The notes under the pieces: generated by a model
What the model saw: only the letters and a program-made list of their open reading frames with translations
Database searches by the model: none
What the model was told of the DNA's origin: nothing
Made by a program: the position numbers and the translations under genes
Part shown: positions 25,826 to 36,617 of the stretch, piece by piece
Numbering within the stretch: position 1 is the first letter of the stretch
Layout of the letters: the number at the start of each line of letters is the position of its first letter
From: Poriferisodalis sp965237655
GTDB taxonomy: Bacteria; Actinomycetota; Acidimicrobiia; Acidimicrobiales; Poriferisodalaceae
Reading direction: 5' to 3'
Length of the DNA stretch: 64,000 nt
NCBI RefSeq assembly: GCF_965237655.1
Contig: NZ_CBDEGB010000002.1
Span: forward strand, 1,488,001-1,552,000

Positions 25826-25921
25826 CGCAGACCCCCCGCAGGCACCTGCGGCACCCCGCTGTAGTGCGAGACATTACTGCCGCGACAAGAACCGACTGGT
25901 CGCGGCGGTAGTTTCCGCGAG

Positions 25922-27337
25922 ATGGCAGCTCACAGTGCTTCTGACGTGTGGTCACTCGAGACGGCGTCCACCACACCGCTGTGGATCGATCGTCTAGAGC
26001 CGCCCATCACGGCGCGAGCCGGTGTCGGTGGCGATCTTGACGTGGACGTCGCCATCGTGGGCGGTGGCTTCAGCGGGTTGTGGACGGCGTATTACTTGCG
26101 GCAGCTCGAACCATCGCTGCGTGTCGCAGTGCTGGAACGGCACTACTGCGGTTTCGGTGCGTCGGGGCGCAATGGCGGCTGGGCGGTGGGGGAGCTTGCT
26201 GGCTCTGTCGATGACTATGCGCTGCGCTCGAATCCAGCCGAATCACGACGCCTGCTGCGGGCGGTTTTCGATGCGGTGGACGAGATCGGCAGGGTCGCAG
26301 CCACCGAGGGCATCGACTGCGATTACGCGAAGGGCGGCACGATCCGGGTGGCGCGCACCGTTCCCCAAGTCGAGCGCCAGGTCGCGGAGATCGCTGAGGC
26401 CCGGGAGATGGGGTTGACCCCCGACGAGGTCCGGCTCCTTGATGCCGATGAGGCCGCAGAGCAGCTGAACGCCACTGACGTGCGTGGTGGCATCCTGCTC
26501 GGGCCCTCGGCCGTGCTGGACCCCGCCAAGCTGGCCCGCGGACTGGCCGCGGTCGCCGAATCGGCAGGGGCGGAGATCTACGAGCAGACCCGAGCGAGGT
26601 CTATCGGCGGCAGTGCCGTGCAGGTTGGCGGCAGCGAAGTGCGGGCACCGGTGATCGTGAGGGCGACGGAGGCGTACACCCGGGACCTGCGAGGGCACCG
26701 GCGCGACATCCTGCCCGTGTACTCGCGCATGGTGGCCACCGAGCCGCTGCCCGACGAACTGTTCGATGACATCGGGCTGGCGAACCGACCCAGCTTTGCC
26801 GACGACCGTCGCATGGTGACCTACGGCCAGCGCACAGCCGACAACCGGATCGCCTTTGGTGCCACCGGTGTGCCCTACAGCTTCGGCTCGCGGATCGTGC
26901 CATCTGCCGAGTTTCACCTGGGAATGCACCGGCGGATCTGGCGAGTGCTGGTCGAGATGCTTCCGCAGCTCGCAGATGCGCGCATCACGCATCGATGGGG
27001 CGGCGTGCTCGGCATCCCACGAAACTGGCTCCCGGGCGTGCACTTCGACCCGCGGACCGGCCAAGGCGTGCTCGGTGGTTACGTGGGCGAAGGTGTGGCG
27101 GCGTCCAACCTTGCGGGTCGCACGATGGCCGAGCTGATCTGCGAGCGCGACACCGAGCGCGCCAGCCTGCCCTGGGTGGGAGTCAGCTCTAGGCGCTGGG
27201 AGCCCGAGCCGCTGCGCTGGCTCGGCGTACGCGTGAGCCGCGCGCTGCTCGGCGTCGCCGATGAACTCGAGCTGAGAACGGGCAGGCCCGACCGCCTGAT
27301 GTCAGGAATCGCGAAGCTGCTACGCGGCGGCCACTGA
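25922..27337 (+). CDS. FAD-dependent amine oxidase of the DAO family (PuuB-like)
   Basis: 471-residue flavoprotein. FAD-binding motif VAIVGGGFSGLWTAYYL lies near residues 42-58, followed by LERHYCGFGASGRNGGWAVGEL, a signature of gamma-glutamylputrescine oxidase and related DAO enzymes. The C-terminal GGYVGEGVAASNLAGRTMAEL is the second flavin segment. It is divergent from the polyamine operon across a 96-bp gap, which should hold both promoters. The likely role is oxidation of putrescine or a derivative; other small amines are possible. Confidence 0.85.
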   Translation: MAAHSASDVWSLETASTTPLWIDRLEPPITARAGVGGDLDVDVAIVGGGFSGLWTAYYLRQLEPSLRVAVLERHYCGFGASGRNGGWAVGELAGSVDDYALRSNPAESRRLLRAVFDAVDEIGRVAATEGIDCDYAKGGTIRVARTVPQVERQVAEIAEAREMGLTPDEVRLLDADEAAEQLNATDVRGGILLGPSAVLDPAKLARGLAAVAESAGAEIYEQTRARSIGGSAVQVGGSEVRAPVIVRATEAYTRDLRGHRRDILPVYSRMVATEPLPDELFDDIGLANRPSFADDRRMVTYGQRTADNRIAFGATGVPYSFGSRIVPSAEFHLGMHRRIWRVLVEMLPQLADARITHRWGGVLGIPRNWLPGVHFDPRTGQGVLGGYVGEGVAASNLAGRTMAELICERDTERASLPWVGVSSRRWEPEPLRWLGVRVSRALLGVADELELRTGRPDRLMSGIAKLLRGGH

Positions 27338-27352
27338 GTCTCGGAGCCGCTC

Positions 27353-28263
27353 TCAGACCCGCTCAGCGTCGTCGTCGAATTCGAGCTTGTAGCCCTCGCC
27401 GTCGCGCACCATGATCCCGCCGGTGGGCGCGCCGAAGTGCGTGCCGATGACCAGGGTCTCGCCGTCAGCCCAGTCGGGGAAGACCTCGTGGCGGGTCGCC
27501 CGGGCCTCGTCTTGGTCGGTGTCGAACATCGAGCTCAGATCTGGGTCTGCGAGCTGGAGAGGAGTGTGGGCCATGTCCCCGGTGATGATCGCCCGCTTGC
27601 CTTGCGAGGTGATGACTACCGAGATGTGCCCTGGGGTGTGCCCCGGTGTCGACTGGAACGACACTTCATCGCAGATCTGATGGTCTGGGTCGATCATGTC
27701 CACGAGGCCCGCCGCCACGATCGGCGCCACCGAGTCGTCGAATACACCGTCGCCGAACAGATCGTCGGTGCTCTCCCAATGGTCGTACTCGGCCCGGCAG
27801 AACAGGTACTGAGCGTTCGGGAACGTGGGCACCCATTCGCCGTCCACGAGCCGGGTGTTCCAGCCGACATGGTCCACGTGCAGGTGAGTGCACACCACGT
27901 GGGTGATGGATTCCGGCGGGAAGCCCGCGGCCGCCAAGTCGTCGAGGAACGGACCCTGCTGTTCGTGCCAGAACGGGTTGGACCGCTGCTTGTCGTTGCC
28001 GACGCAGGTATCCACCGCAATGCGGTGATCGCCGGCTTCGATCACGCAGCAGTGAATTCGCTGCAGCAGGTAGCCCTCGTCGCTCACGAAGTGCGGGCGC
28101 AGCCACGGTGCGGCATCGGCGCGGGCCAGCACGTCGTTCTTGCCTATGCCGTCATACAGAAACCGCGGCGAAGTCGGAGTATCGGATTCCGAGACCGACG
28201 TGATGGTGACGTCGCCGACCTGTCCCAGCGCAGGGGTTCGGCGCGCTCGTCGGTGCCGCTCAC
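27353..28263 (-). CDS. Metallo-beta-lactamase-fold hydrolase with an apparent frameshift near its start
   Basis: MBL hydrolase of about 300 residues. Zinc motif THLHVDHVGWN, then STPGHTPGHISV, TGDMAHT and GTHFGAPTGG give the complete ligand set. The main frame has no good start: before it only a TTG at 28324 exists, deep inside the neighbour. A GTG at 28263 overlaps the upstream stop as GTGA and would give MSGTDERAEPLRWD, but in another frame. Shifting by one base at 28216-28225 (AGGTC, as if AGGGTC had lost a G) joins it to VGDVTITSV. I read this as one gene with a single-base deletion, natural or from assembly. Confidence 0.75.
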
Positions 28264-28627
28264 GGCTGACGTCCGACGTATGCCAGGTAACGGTCCGCGA
28301 TCGGGGCGTCGTCGGCAATCTCAACCGGATCGGTGATCAGCTTCATCTTGCGCGGGCCTTCACCCATGCTCTTGATGGTGTTGAGACTGATCTCGCACAG
28401 GTCTGCGGGCAGCTCGACGTCGATGCCTGCGGCTTGAGCGATGTCCCATGAATGTGTCAGCGGATCCCAACTCACCACCCTCAACAGCATGTCGACGCTC
28501 ATCGGCCCGAACCACCACTTGCCCTCGTGGTCGAGAGCGCCAGGCAGGTTGAGCGCCTCTGTGACGCCGGCGCGGGTCTCGGCCCACCTCGCGGCGGGAT
28601 CGGCAGGTGCGTCAGGTTGTCGCTCAT
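28260..28627 (-). pseudogene. Broken DinB/mycothiol-type (TIGR03086-like) metalloprotein
   Basis: The C-terminal half of a maleylpyruvate-isomerase/DinB-like protein is recognisable (WWFGPMSVDMLLRVVSWD, then LTHSWDIAQAAGIDVELPADL, ending YLAYVGRQP). The N-terminal half, with the first metal-binding His, is missing: DAPADPAARWAE runs straight into ETRAGVTEAL. The ATG at 28627 overlaps the VOC stop as ATGA but starts MSDNLT in a different frame from the rest. An internal deletion plus a shift therefore appear to have broken the gene. About 190 residues would be normal. The two flanking genes remain overlap-coupled. Confidence 0.65.
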
Positions 28628-29499
28628 GGTGGTCGTGTCTCCTTGGTTGGTGTGGATGTCGGAATGACGGTAAGTCGTGGTGCCTCGGCGCGGCGATGCG
28701 CACCGGCGGAGTTCTCATCGCTGTCGACGAGGTTGACTCGCAAGCCGGCGAGCATGACCTGACTGTCGTTGACGTAGCAGCCGCGGGCACGAGCACCAGC
28801 GAGCACCGCATCGCGATCCACGGTGGTGACGTCAATCCCACCGAGCCCTTCGCCGCGTCCGTCGGTCTCGGCCACGAATCGGAGTGTGGCGTTGTCGATC
28901 GGCACGATCGGATTGCCGTCGGTGTCGCTGTCGAGATCGATCTGCGCGATCTGGCTCCACCGCTCGGCCAGCCTTTGTGGGTCGGGGCTCTGCAATTCGG
29001 CGGCGGCGATGCCGCTCACCAACTCGGTACGCACGAACGGCTCCCAGTGCTTGCCGGCGGGCCACCACGGACCGCCGACTGCCCCGGCGCCGTCGCTGGT
29101 CATCTGGTCCATCTCGAAGAATGCGCCGCCAGTGTCGGCGGGGTGGAGCTGCATCCCCACGATGCCGTCGTCGGGATAGTTCATGTCAAACGCGACGCGG
29201 ACCCCCAGATCGTCCACATGTGAGCGCCGCGCAGCCACGTCGTCCACCTCGGTGATGACCATGTAACCCGTATCGCCGCCGCGACGATTCTGGTAGCGGC
29301 CCGCGGCGGTGTCCTCGGTGACGGGCGTCACGCACTCCAGGAATTGGGTGCCCACAGGCCACAGCGTGTTCTTCAGCCCGAAGACGCCGACACCGGGGTC
29401 GATATGACACGGCTCGACGCCCAGCACGGTCTGAATGTCGACGGCTGTACGGCCGAGGTCCGCAGTCGTGACAGCAATTTGACGCAAGCGAATCCACAT
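28624..29499 (-). CDS. VOC-family protein, two-domain glyoxalase-like
   Basis: About 291 residues with two VOC modules: RLRQIAVTTADLGRTAVDIQTVLG near the N-terminus, and a second half beginning around GIAAAELQSPDPQRLAERWSQI, each with the family's beta-alpha-beta-beta-beta pattern. WPVGTQFLECVTPV and GYMVITEVDDV are typical of first-domain strands. ATG 29499 has AGGG upstream; GTG 29508 is the alternative. The stop overlaps the next gene by 4 bp. The reaction is unknown. Confidence 0.75.
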   Translation of the reverse strand: MWIRLRQIAVTTADLGRTAVDIQTVLGVEPCHIDPGVGVFGLKNTLWPVGTQFLECVTPVTEDTAAGRYQNRRGGDTGYMVITEVDDVAARRSHVDDLGVRVAFDMNYPDDGIVGMQLHPADTGGAFFEMDQMTSDGAGAVGGPWWPAGKHWEPFVRTELVSGIAAAELQSPDPQRLAERWSQIAQIDLDSDTDGNPIVPIDNATLRFVAETDGRGEGLGGIDVTTVDRDAVLAGARARGCYVNDSQVMLAGLRVNLVDSDENSAGAHRRAEAPRLTVIPTSTPTKETRPP

Positions 29500-29509
29500 G
29501 AGCGTCACC

Positions 29510-30430
29510 CTAGGAGAGCGATTCGGGCGATGCCTGCGAGCCGCCGCCCTGTGGACGATGACGATCCAGAAGGCTGTTCAGCTCGGCGCCTGCGAGCAGT
29601 CCCATCGCCAGCAAGTACAGCCAGAGCAGCAGGCTGAGGACGCCACCCAGCAGACCGAACACGGCGTTCATGCCGCTCGATGCCAGGCCGAGGTACGCAC
29701 CGAAGCCGCCCGAGACGACGAGCCACCATGCAGTTGCCATCAGTGCGCCGGGAACTTCGCGCTGCCATGTCAGCTTGTGGCGTGGCGCGATGCGGTAGAC
29801 GGTCGCGGCCCACGCGACGACAGCAATCACGACAGCGGGCCAGCGGAGCCAGTCCCACGCCGTGCTGAACACCCGACCCGCGCCGAATCGGTCTGCGAGC
29901 TCGGTACCCCCGCCGAGCAGCGGCCCCACGACCACCATCGCAGCGACACCCACGGCGACCACCAAGGTGAAGAACGTCAGTGCGAATCCCACGAGCCGGG
30001 TGGACAGCCAGTTCCGAGCGCCTTGATGCCCACGGGTGACGTTCAGCGCACGCACAACCGCCACGAAGCCCCGGGAAGCGGCATACCCGGCGACGGCCAC
30101 GCCCACGGTGACCACGCGGGCATCAGAGCGGTCAAACAACTCGGCGATGGTGGTATTGAGCGTGTTCTGATCGCCGAACGTCTCGCTGATGCGTTCGAGC
30201 AGCCACGCCTCAGTGTCGGCTGCCGCGCTCTGGCCGATCAGCACATCCAGTGAGCCGAGCAGCGCGGCGAACACGATGACGGCCGGGAACAGGCCAAGCA
30301 GGGCGAAGAATGCGATCTCAGCGGAGAGTCCGGCGATGCGCTTGGCAGCCCAGTCTTGGCGGACCTCGTTGGCGATCTGCCCGACGCCCTGGGTCAGGGT
30401 GCGGAGCCTCGATGGCGGGCCCGCCGGCAT
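29510..30430 (-). CDS. YihY/BrkB-family inner-membrane protein
   Basis: 306-residue polytopic membrane protein with about six predicted helices. The family pattern is visible: LSAEIAFFALLGLFPAVIVFAALLG (N-terminal), YAASRGFVAVVRALN, and a C-terminal AYLGLASSGMNAVFGLLGGVLSLLLWLYLLAMGLLAGAELN, the usual YihY ending. Its function is uncertain; it was once mis-named RNase BN. Start ATG 30430; the frame open to 30556 overlaps the ligase. It lies 11 bp downstream of the ligase gene in a reverse-strand run. Confidence 0.88.
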   Translation of the reverse strand: MPAGPPSRLRTLTQGVGQIANEVRQDWAAKRIAGLSAEIAFFALLGLFPAVIVFAALLGSLDVLIGQSAAADTEAWLLERISETFGDQNTLNTTIAELFDRSDARVVTVGVAVAGYAASRGFVAVVRALNVTRGHQGARNWLSTRLVGFALTFFTLVVAVGVAAMVVVGPLLGGGTELADRFGAGRVFSTAWDWLRWPAVVIAVVAWAATVYRIAPRHKLTWQREVPGALMATAWWLVVSGGFGAYLGLASSGMNAVFGLLGGVLSLLLWLYLLAMGLLAGAELNSLLDRHRPQGGGSQASPESLS

Positions 30431-30441
30431 TGGTAGGCGAT

Positions 30442-31965
<1,524 letters not shown>

Positions 31966-31971
31966 CGCAGG

Positions 31972-34068
31972 CTACGGCGACGAGCTGGCCAGTGTCCGCG
32001 GATCGCGATGGGCCGGTTCGACTTCGACAAGCGTGTCGTGAAAGGCCGCCGAACCGACGTCGGGATCGGGACCGCCGACCGCAGCGTTGGTCAGGACGTT
32101 GACGGTGCGCGCATCGGCGCTGCCAGCCCACCAGCCAAAGGGCATTGCCACCAGCCCGGGCTGCAAGCGGTCCGAGATGGTGGCGTCGGTGAACAGCTCG
32201 CCTCGGTGGTTGAAGACACGCACCCGGTCACCTTCGAAGATGCCCCGCACCGACGCGTCGGCGGCACTGATCTCGAGGCGTGGCCGCGGCGGTTCCGGAA
32301 GGTGGTGCTCGAAACCGCCGTAGTGGCTGTTGAGGAAGCGCAGGTGCTGCTTCAGCGTCATGAGCGCCAGCGGGTAGCGCCCGGCCAGCGCAGCGTCGCC
32401 TGCGGGTGATTCTGCTGCGGGTCGGTAGCGGAGCGCACCGAGCTGCAGCAGGCCCAGTTGGCGACGCGGGGCCCCATGGGCAGCGTCGGCACTCGACGGC
32501 GGCGACAGCGGGACCTCCCGTTCGACCAGGGCAGACCAGCCTGTCGGCACTTCCAGTCGCGCCCAGCCGTCTCGTTCGAGCCGCTCGTAGGTGATGCCGT
32601 CGAGCCAAGGGTGGTCGCTCGCGAGCAAATCCCGCGCCACCTGCTCGTCGCTGTCGGTCAGGCCGGGCGCATCGAGCTTCATCGCATCTGCCAGCCGGCG
32701 GAAGATCTCAGTGTTCGCCAAGCACTCTCCGAGCGGCTCGATGGCCGGCAGGTTCAGCGATACGTACAGATGGCCCCACGCGTTCATCAGGTCGAGGTGC
32801 TCGATCTGGGTGGTCGTGGGCAGCACGATGTCGGCGTACCTCGCGGTGTCGGTCATGAACTGCTCGATCACCACGGTGAACAGGTCGTCGCGTTCGAGGC
32901 CGGCGAGCACCCGGTTCTGGTCAGGCGTGATGGCAGCGGGATTGCAGCCATAGTTCACCAGCACCGTTACGGGCGATTCCAGTTCGCTTTTGGTGAGAAC
33001 GTCGCCGAGTGCCGACATGTTCACGGCCCGCTCAGGACCGGGCGGCGGCACAACGTCGGCGAATGCCGTGTCGAAGTACACCTGCGTGGAGCGCATGTAG
33101 ACAGAACCCGAGACGGCGGCCAGGGCGGCGATCGCGCGGTGGATGTCCCGGCCGTGTTCGCGGTGCTCCATGCCGATGAGCGCACGCAGCACCGTCGGCC
33201 CCGAGTGGGCGATGCGGTGCGCCAGTCCAACGATGTCGGCGGGTTCGGTGCCGGTGATGCTGGCTGCGTCGTCGAGGCTCATGGCCCGGGCTTCGGCCCG
33301 CAGCTCTGGCCAGCCCTCGGCGCTGGCCTCGAGTCTTGCCTCGTCGATCGATCCCTCGCTGTCCAGCACGCCGATGATTCCCAGCACCAGGGCAACGTCG
33401 GTGCCCGGACGCGGCTGGAGGTGCCAGTCGGCCCGCTGGGCTGTCATGGTGGCGATCGGGTCGACGACGATGACGCTGGCGCCGTTGCCGCGAGCCGTTT
33501 CGATGAATCGCCACAGGTGACGGTTGGTCAGCAGCGTGTTGGTGCCCCACAGCACCACGGTGCGGGCATCGGCGATCTCGGTGGGATCGGCTCCGAGGGG
33601 GACACCCAGCACATCGGACGCGCCCAACCACGCAGTCACTCCGCAGATGTCACGGTTCAGGCGGGTGGCCCCCAGCGCGGCGAAGAACCGGTCCGCGAGC
33701 ACACCCTTCTGCACGAGTCCTTGTGTGCCGTCGAGCGAGTAGGGCAGCACGGTCTCGCCACCATGGCGAGCAATGGCCGCGGCCGTGCGTTCGGCAATCT
33801 CAGCGATCGCAGCATCCCACTCCATCGGCTTGAACCGACCTTCGCCCTTGGGCCCGGCTCGTCGCATTGGCCGCAGGAGCCGGTCAGGGTGATACACGCG
33901 GTCCAGAAACGGGTTCACCTTCGGACAGAGCTGACCGTCGGTGAACGGATGGGCCGGATCGCCTCGCAGGTGCACGGCGACGCCGTCGCGAACCGTGACT
34001 TCCCACGCGCAGGTATCTGGGCAGTCGTGGTGGCACGCTCCGCGCACGATCGTTGGGGAATCGCTCAT
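31972..34068 (-). CDS. Molybdopterin-dependent oxidoreductase with N-terminal 4Fe-4S site
   Basis: 698-residue member of the DMSO reductase superfamily. The 4Fe-4S ligands Cys12, Cys16, Cys20 and Cys48 have the classic C-x3-C-x3-C-x27-C spacing (CHHDCPDTC and QLCPK). Mo-bis-MGD binding blocks include VLWGTNTLLTNRHLWRFIE, VIVVDPI, and the C-terminal molydop_binding segment with LNSHYGG and VAMPFGWWAG. A Cys in RDICG is a candidate Mo ligand (inference). No twin-arginine signal, so it is cytoplasmic. The substrate is unknown. I chose ATG 34068; ATG 34113 is possible. Confidence 0.85.
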   Translation of the reverse strand: MSDSPTIVRGACHHDCPDTCAWEVTVRDGVAVHLRGDPAHPFTDGQLCPKVNPFLDRVYHPDRLLRPMRRAGPKGEGRFKPMEWDAAIAEIAERTAAAIARHGGETVLPYSLDGTQGLVQKGVLADRFFAALGATRLNRDICGVTAWLGASDVLGVPLGADPTEIADARTVVLWGTNTLLTNRHLWRFIETARGNGASVIVVDPIATMTAQRADWHLQPRPGTDVALVLGIIGVLDSEGSIDEARLEASAEGWPELRAEARAMSLDDAASITGTEPADIVGLAHRIAHSGPTVLRALIGMEHREHGRDIHRAIAALAAVSGSVYMRSTQVYFDTAFADVVPPPGPERAVNMSALGDVLTKSELESPVTVLVNYGCNPAAITPDQNRVLAGLERDDLFTVVIEQFMTDTARYADIVLPTTTQIEHLDLMNAWGHLYVSLNLPAIEPLGECLANTEIFRRLADAMKLDAPGLTDSDEQVARDLLASDHPWLDGITYERLERDGWARLEVPTGWSALVEREVPLSPPSSADAAHGAPRRQLGLLQLGALRYRPAAESPAGDAALAGRYPLALMTLKQHLRFLNSHYGGFEHHLPEPPRPRLEISAADASVRGIFEGDRVRVFNHRGELFTDATISDRLQPGLVAMPFGWWAGSADARTVNVLTNAAVGGPDPDVGSAAFHDTLVEVEPAHRDPRTLASSSP

Positions 34069-34189
34069 CGGGAGCTCGCTCCCGGCGGCCGCCTCAAGAA
34101 CCTCTGTGGGCATCACCCCTAGCATGGCCTAACCGAACCTGCGCGCCCGCATCGAATTCCGGGCACAGCGTGCACGAGGCCATCGCCCC

Positions 34190-35590
34190 ATGTCACAGTC
34201 GACGTTCTCGGCGACACCGATCGCCGCGCCGCCTCTTGGCGAGCCGTCGCGCCTGCTCACCGGCCCGTTCCTGATCCTGAACGTCAGCGCACTGTTCTCG
34301 GCTATCTCGTTCTCTTCGATGCTGCCGCTCACGGCATTGCTGGTCACCAACCAGACAGGCGGTGGTGACGTGGCAGTCGGCTTCGCCATCGGCGTGTTCG
34401 CCATTACGGCCATCGCAGCCCGACCGCTCATCGGCCGTCTCGGCGACGAGCGTGGCCGCCGCTTCTTGATCGTCCTAGGCGGCTTCACCACCGCGGTGAC
34501 GTTCTTCGGGCATATCTGGGCCGATACGTACGTACTCATCCTGGCCATGCGCATGCTGACCGGAGCGTTCCAGGGGATGTTCTTCGTCGGCAGCGCCGCG
34601 ATGATCAGCGACCTGGCCCCGGAGCACCGCCGCGGCGAGGCCGTGAGCTGGTTCTCGGTGTTCCTCTACTTCGGAATGGGGATAGGCCCAGGACTGGGAA
34701 CGATCACCCAGGAGTGGGGCGACTCCTCTTTCGCATTGGGGGGCTACGACGCGGCATTTGCTCTTGCGGGGGCACTGATGATGCTGTCTGCGGTCATCGG
34801 CGGGTTTCTTCCGAAGGACTCGCCGAGTGCCGTGGGGCAGCATTTCGCCGAGGACGACAACGGCCAGATGAACGGGACGGCGGGCGTTGGTGCTTCCCAA
34901 CTGCAGGTGCGCCTCGCCCAGGCAGCACGCCCGCTGGTGTTCCAACTCGTCGGCAAGGAGGGAAGCGCAGTCCAGCCGCCTGCGGCGCCGCACGCCCAGG
35001 CGCCCGCGAACACGGGCAACGCAGGCCGCATCTTTTACAGGCCGGCGCTGTGGCCCGGGACCATTCTGGCGATGGGGATCATCATCATCCCGGCGCTGTA
35101 CGCCTACCTGCCCAAGCTCGCAGAAGAGCACAGTCTCGGCTGGCTCGGCCCGGTCTTTTTCGTCTACAGCATGCTGGTTCTGGTGCTTCGCATCATCGGA
35201 CGCAAGCTGCCCGACAAGCTGGGCACGAAGCGAACGGCGACGTTGGCACTCATCGGTGCGGCCGCCGGCATGGTGGTGATCGGTACCTTTGTGTCGGTTC
35301 CAGGGCTGTACGTCGGCGTGCTGATCCTGGCCCTCGGCGGTTCGCTGCTCTACCCAGCGCTGATGGTCGCCGCTGTCGAAGGCGTCCCGGTCAACGAGCG
35401 CGCGCGTGCCATGAGCACCTTCACGATGTTCTTCGAGCTCTCGGCTGGAATCGGCGGGCCGATTCTGGGTGTCACGGCGTGGCTCGTCGGCGCCACGGTC
35501 GGCGCCTTCTACGCGGCGGCCGCATGCTCGCTGTTCGGCATCGTGCTGCTGGGCATCTGGCAGCGCGGTCTCACTCCCACGCGTTCCTGA
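34190..35590 (+). CDS. Major facilitator superfamily transporter
   Basis: 466-residue secondary transporter with about 12 predicted helices in two halves, separated by a long polar linker (about 210-275) containing a Pro/Ala-rich stretch. MFS signature RPLIGRLGDERGRRF lies between helices 2 and 3. It resembles drug or sugar exporters of the bacterial MFS, but the substrate cannot be read. It is divergent from the molybdopterin gene (121 bp gap) and convergent with the Ca/Na exchanger. Confidence 0.88.
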   Translation: MSQSTFSATPIAAPPLGEPSRLLTGPFLILNVSALFSAISFSSMLPLTALLVTNQTGGGDVAVGFAIGVFAITAIAARPLIGRLGDERGRRFLIVLGGFTTAVTFFGHIWADTYVLILAMRMLTGAFQGMFFVGSAAMISDLAPEHRRGEAVSWFSVFLYFGMGIGPGLGTITQEWGDSSFALGGYDAAFALAGALMMLSAVIGGFLPKDSPSAVGQHFAEDDNGQMNGTAGVGASQLQVRLAQAARPLVFQLVGKEGSAVQPPAAPHAQAPANTGNAGRIFYRPALWPGTILAMGIIIIPALYAYLPKLAEEHSLGWLGPVFFVYSMLVLVLRIIGRKLPDKLGTKRTATLALIGAAAGMVVIGTFVSVPGLYVGVLILALGGSLLYPALMVAAVEGVPVNERARAMSTFTMFFELSAGIGGPILGVTAWLVGATVGAFYAAAACSLFGIVLLGIWQRGLTPTRS

Positions 35591-35636
35591 GCTAGAGGCG
35601 TTCGCAATTGAACGGGGAATTGTGGCCGCGTTCCGT

Positions 35637-36584
35637 TCAGCTGACGCCGAGCAGGACCATTGCGCCGATGTAGACGGCGACCAGGGCGACGCCATCGATT
35701 CGGCTGGCACGCTTGCCGACGAGCGCACCCAGGTAGGCCAGCACGATCACGGCCATCATCGCTCCGATTCCGAGGCCGGTCAGCGTGGGGTCGTCGATGG
35801 CTCCCGCGCCCACCAGGCCCATGGCTCCGCCGACAGCGAGGCTGTTGAAGATGTTTGAGCCGAACAGGTTGCCCACGATCAGCTCGGTGTGCCCTTTTCG
35901 AGCGGCGGCTACAACGGTCGCTAGCTCCGGCAACGACGTGCCCACCGCTACGACAGAGAAGCCGATGAAGCCGCCGCTGAGGCCCCAGCGCTCCGCGAGT
36001 GCGGTGGCGCCCTCCACAGCGAGCTGGGCGCCCACGATGACGCCGAACAGCCCCAGCAGCGCCCGGATCAGATTGGTGATCGACCGACCGACGTCCTGAG
36101 CGACAGGAGATGTGCCTTTATCGGGCGGAAGGGTCTCGTCACGCGACGAGCGCACCAGCCACACCAAGGTGATTGCCATCAAAACGGCCAGCAGGCCGCC
36201 CTCAAATCGGCTGAGCGTGCCGTCCACGACCAACAGAGCGAATATCGCTGCGGCAGCCATCGACCAGGGAACATCGCGACGCAGGGCCATGCGGGAGAAC
36301 GGGATCGGCATGAGCAGTGCTGCCACTCCGAGGCCCAGGCTGAGGTTTGCCACGTTCGAGCCCACGATGTTGCCCACGCCGAGCGCGGGCTCGCCATTGA
36401 TCGCCGCCAGCGAGGACACCACCATCTCCGGTGCGGACGTGCCGAAGCCCAGCACTACCGCCCCGATCACTGCAGGCCGGATTCGCAGCGCGGTGGCGAG
36501 ACGTGATGCGCCCGTTACAAAGTGATCACCAGCCCACACCAGCAGCACTAGGCCCGCCAGCAGTGCCAGCAATGCGAGGATCAT
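35637..36584 (-). CDS. Calcium/sodium antiporter (CaCA family, YrbG-like)
   Basis: 315-residue exchanger. The two inverted alpha-repeats are visible: GFGTSAPEMVVSSLAA...GNIVGSNVANLSLGLG in the N-terminal half and VGTSLPELATVVAAARKGHTELIVGNLFGSNIFNSLAVGG in the C-terminal half; the conserved acidic residues in both repeats bind the cations. About ten predicted helices. It lies 33 bp from the dehydratase gene on the same strand. Confidence 0.92.
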   Translation of the reverse strand: MILALLALLAGLVLLVWAGDHFVTGASRLATALRIRPAVIGAVVLGFGTSAPEMVVSSLAAINGEPALGVGNIVGSNVANLSLGLGVAALLMPIPFSRMALRRDVPWSMAAAAIFALLVVDGTLSRFEGGLLAVLMAITLVWLVRSSRDETLPPDKGTSPVAQDVGRSITNLIRALLGLFGVIVGAQLAVEGATALAERWGLSGGFIGFSVVAVGTSLPELATVVAAARKGHTELIVGNLFGSNIFNSLAVGGAMGLVGAGAIDDPTLTGLGIGAMMAVIVLAYLGALVGKRASRIDGVALVAVYIGAMVLLGVS

Positions 36585-36617
36585 CGCTGCGACGACCTCG
36601 ATCCCAATGGCGCGGAC

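Noticed and set aside
31972..34068. Formate dehydrogenase with selenocysteine
   Set aside because: The gene has no in-frame UGA and a Cys-containing candidate ligand region; the sequence fits a general molybdopterin oxidoreductase.
35609..35639. Terminator between the MFS and CaCA genes (TGAACGG/CCGTTCA)
   Set aside because: The 7-bp stem has a 17-nt loop, no U tract, and overlaps the CaCA stop; too weak to call.
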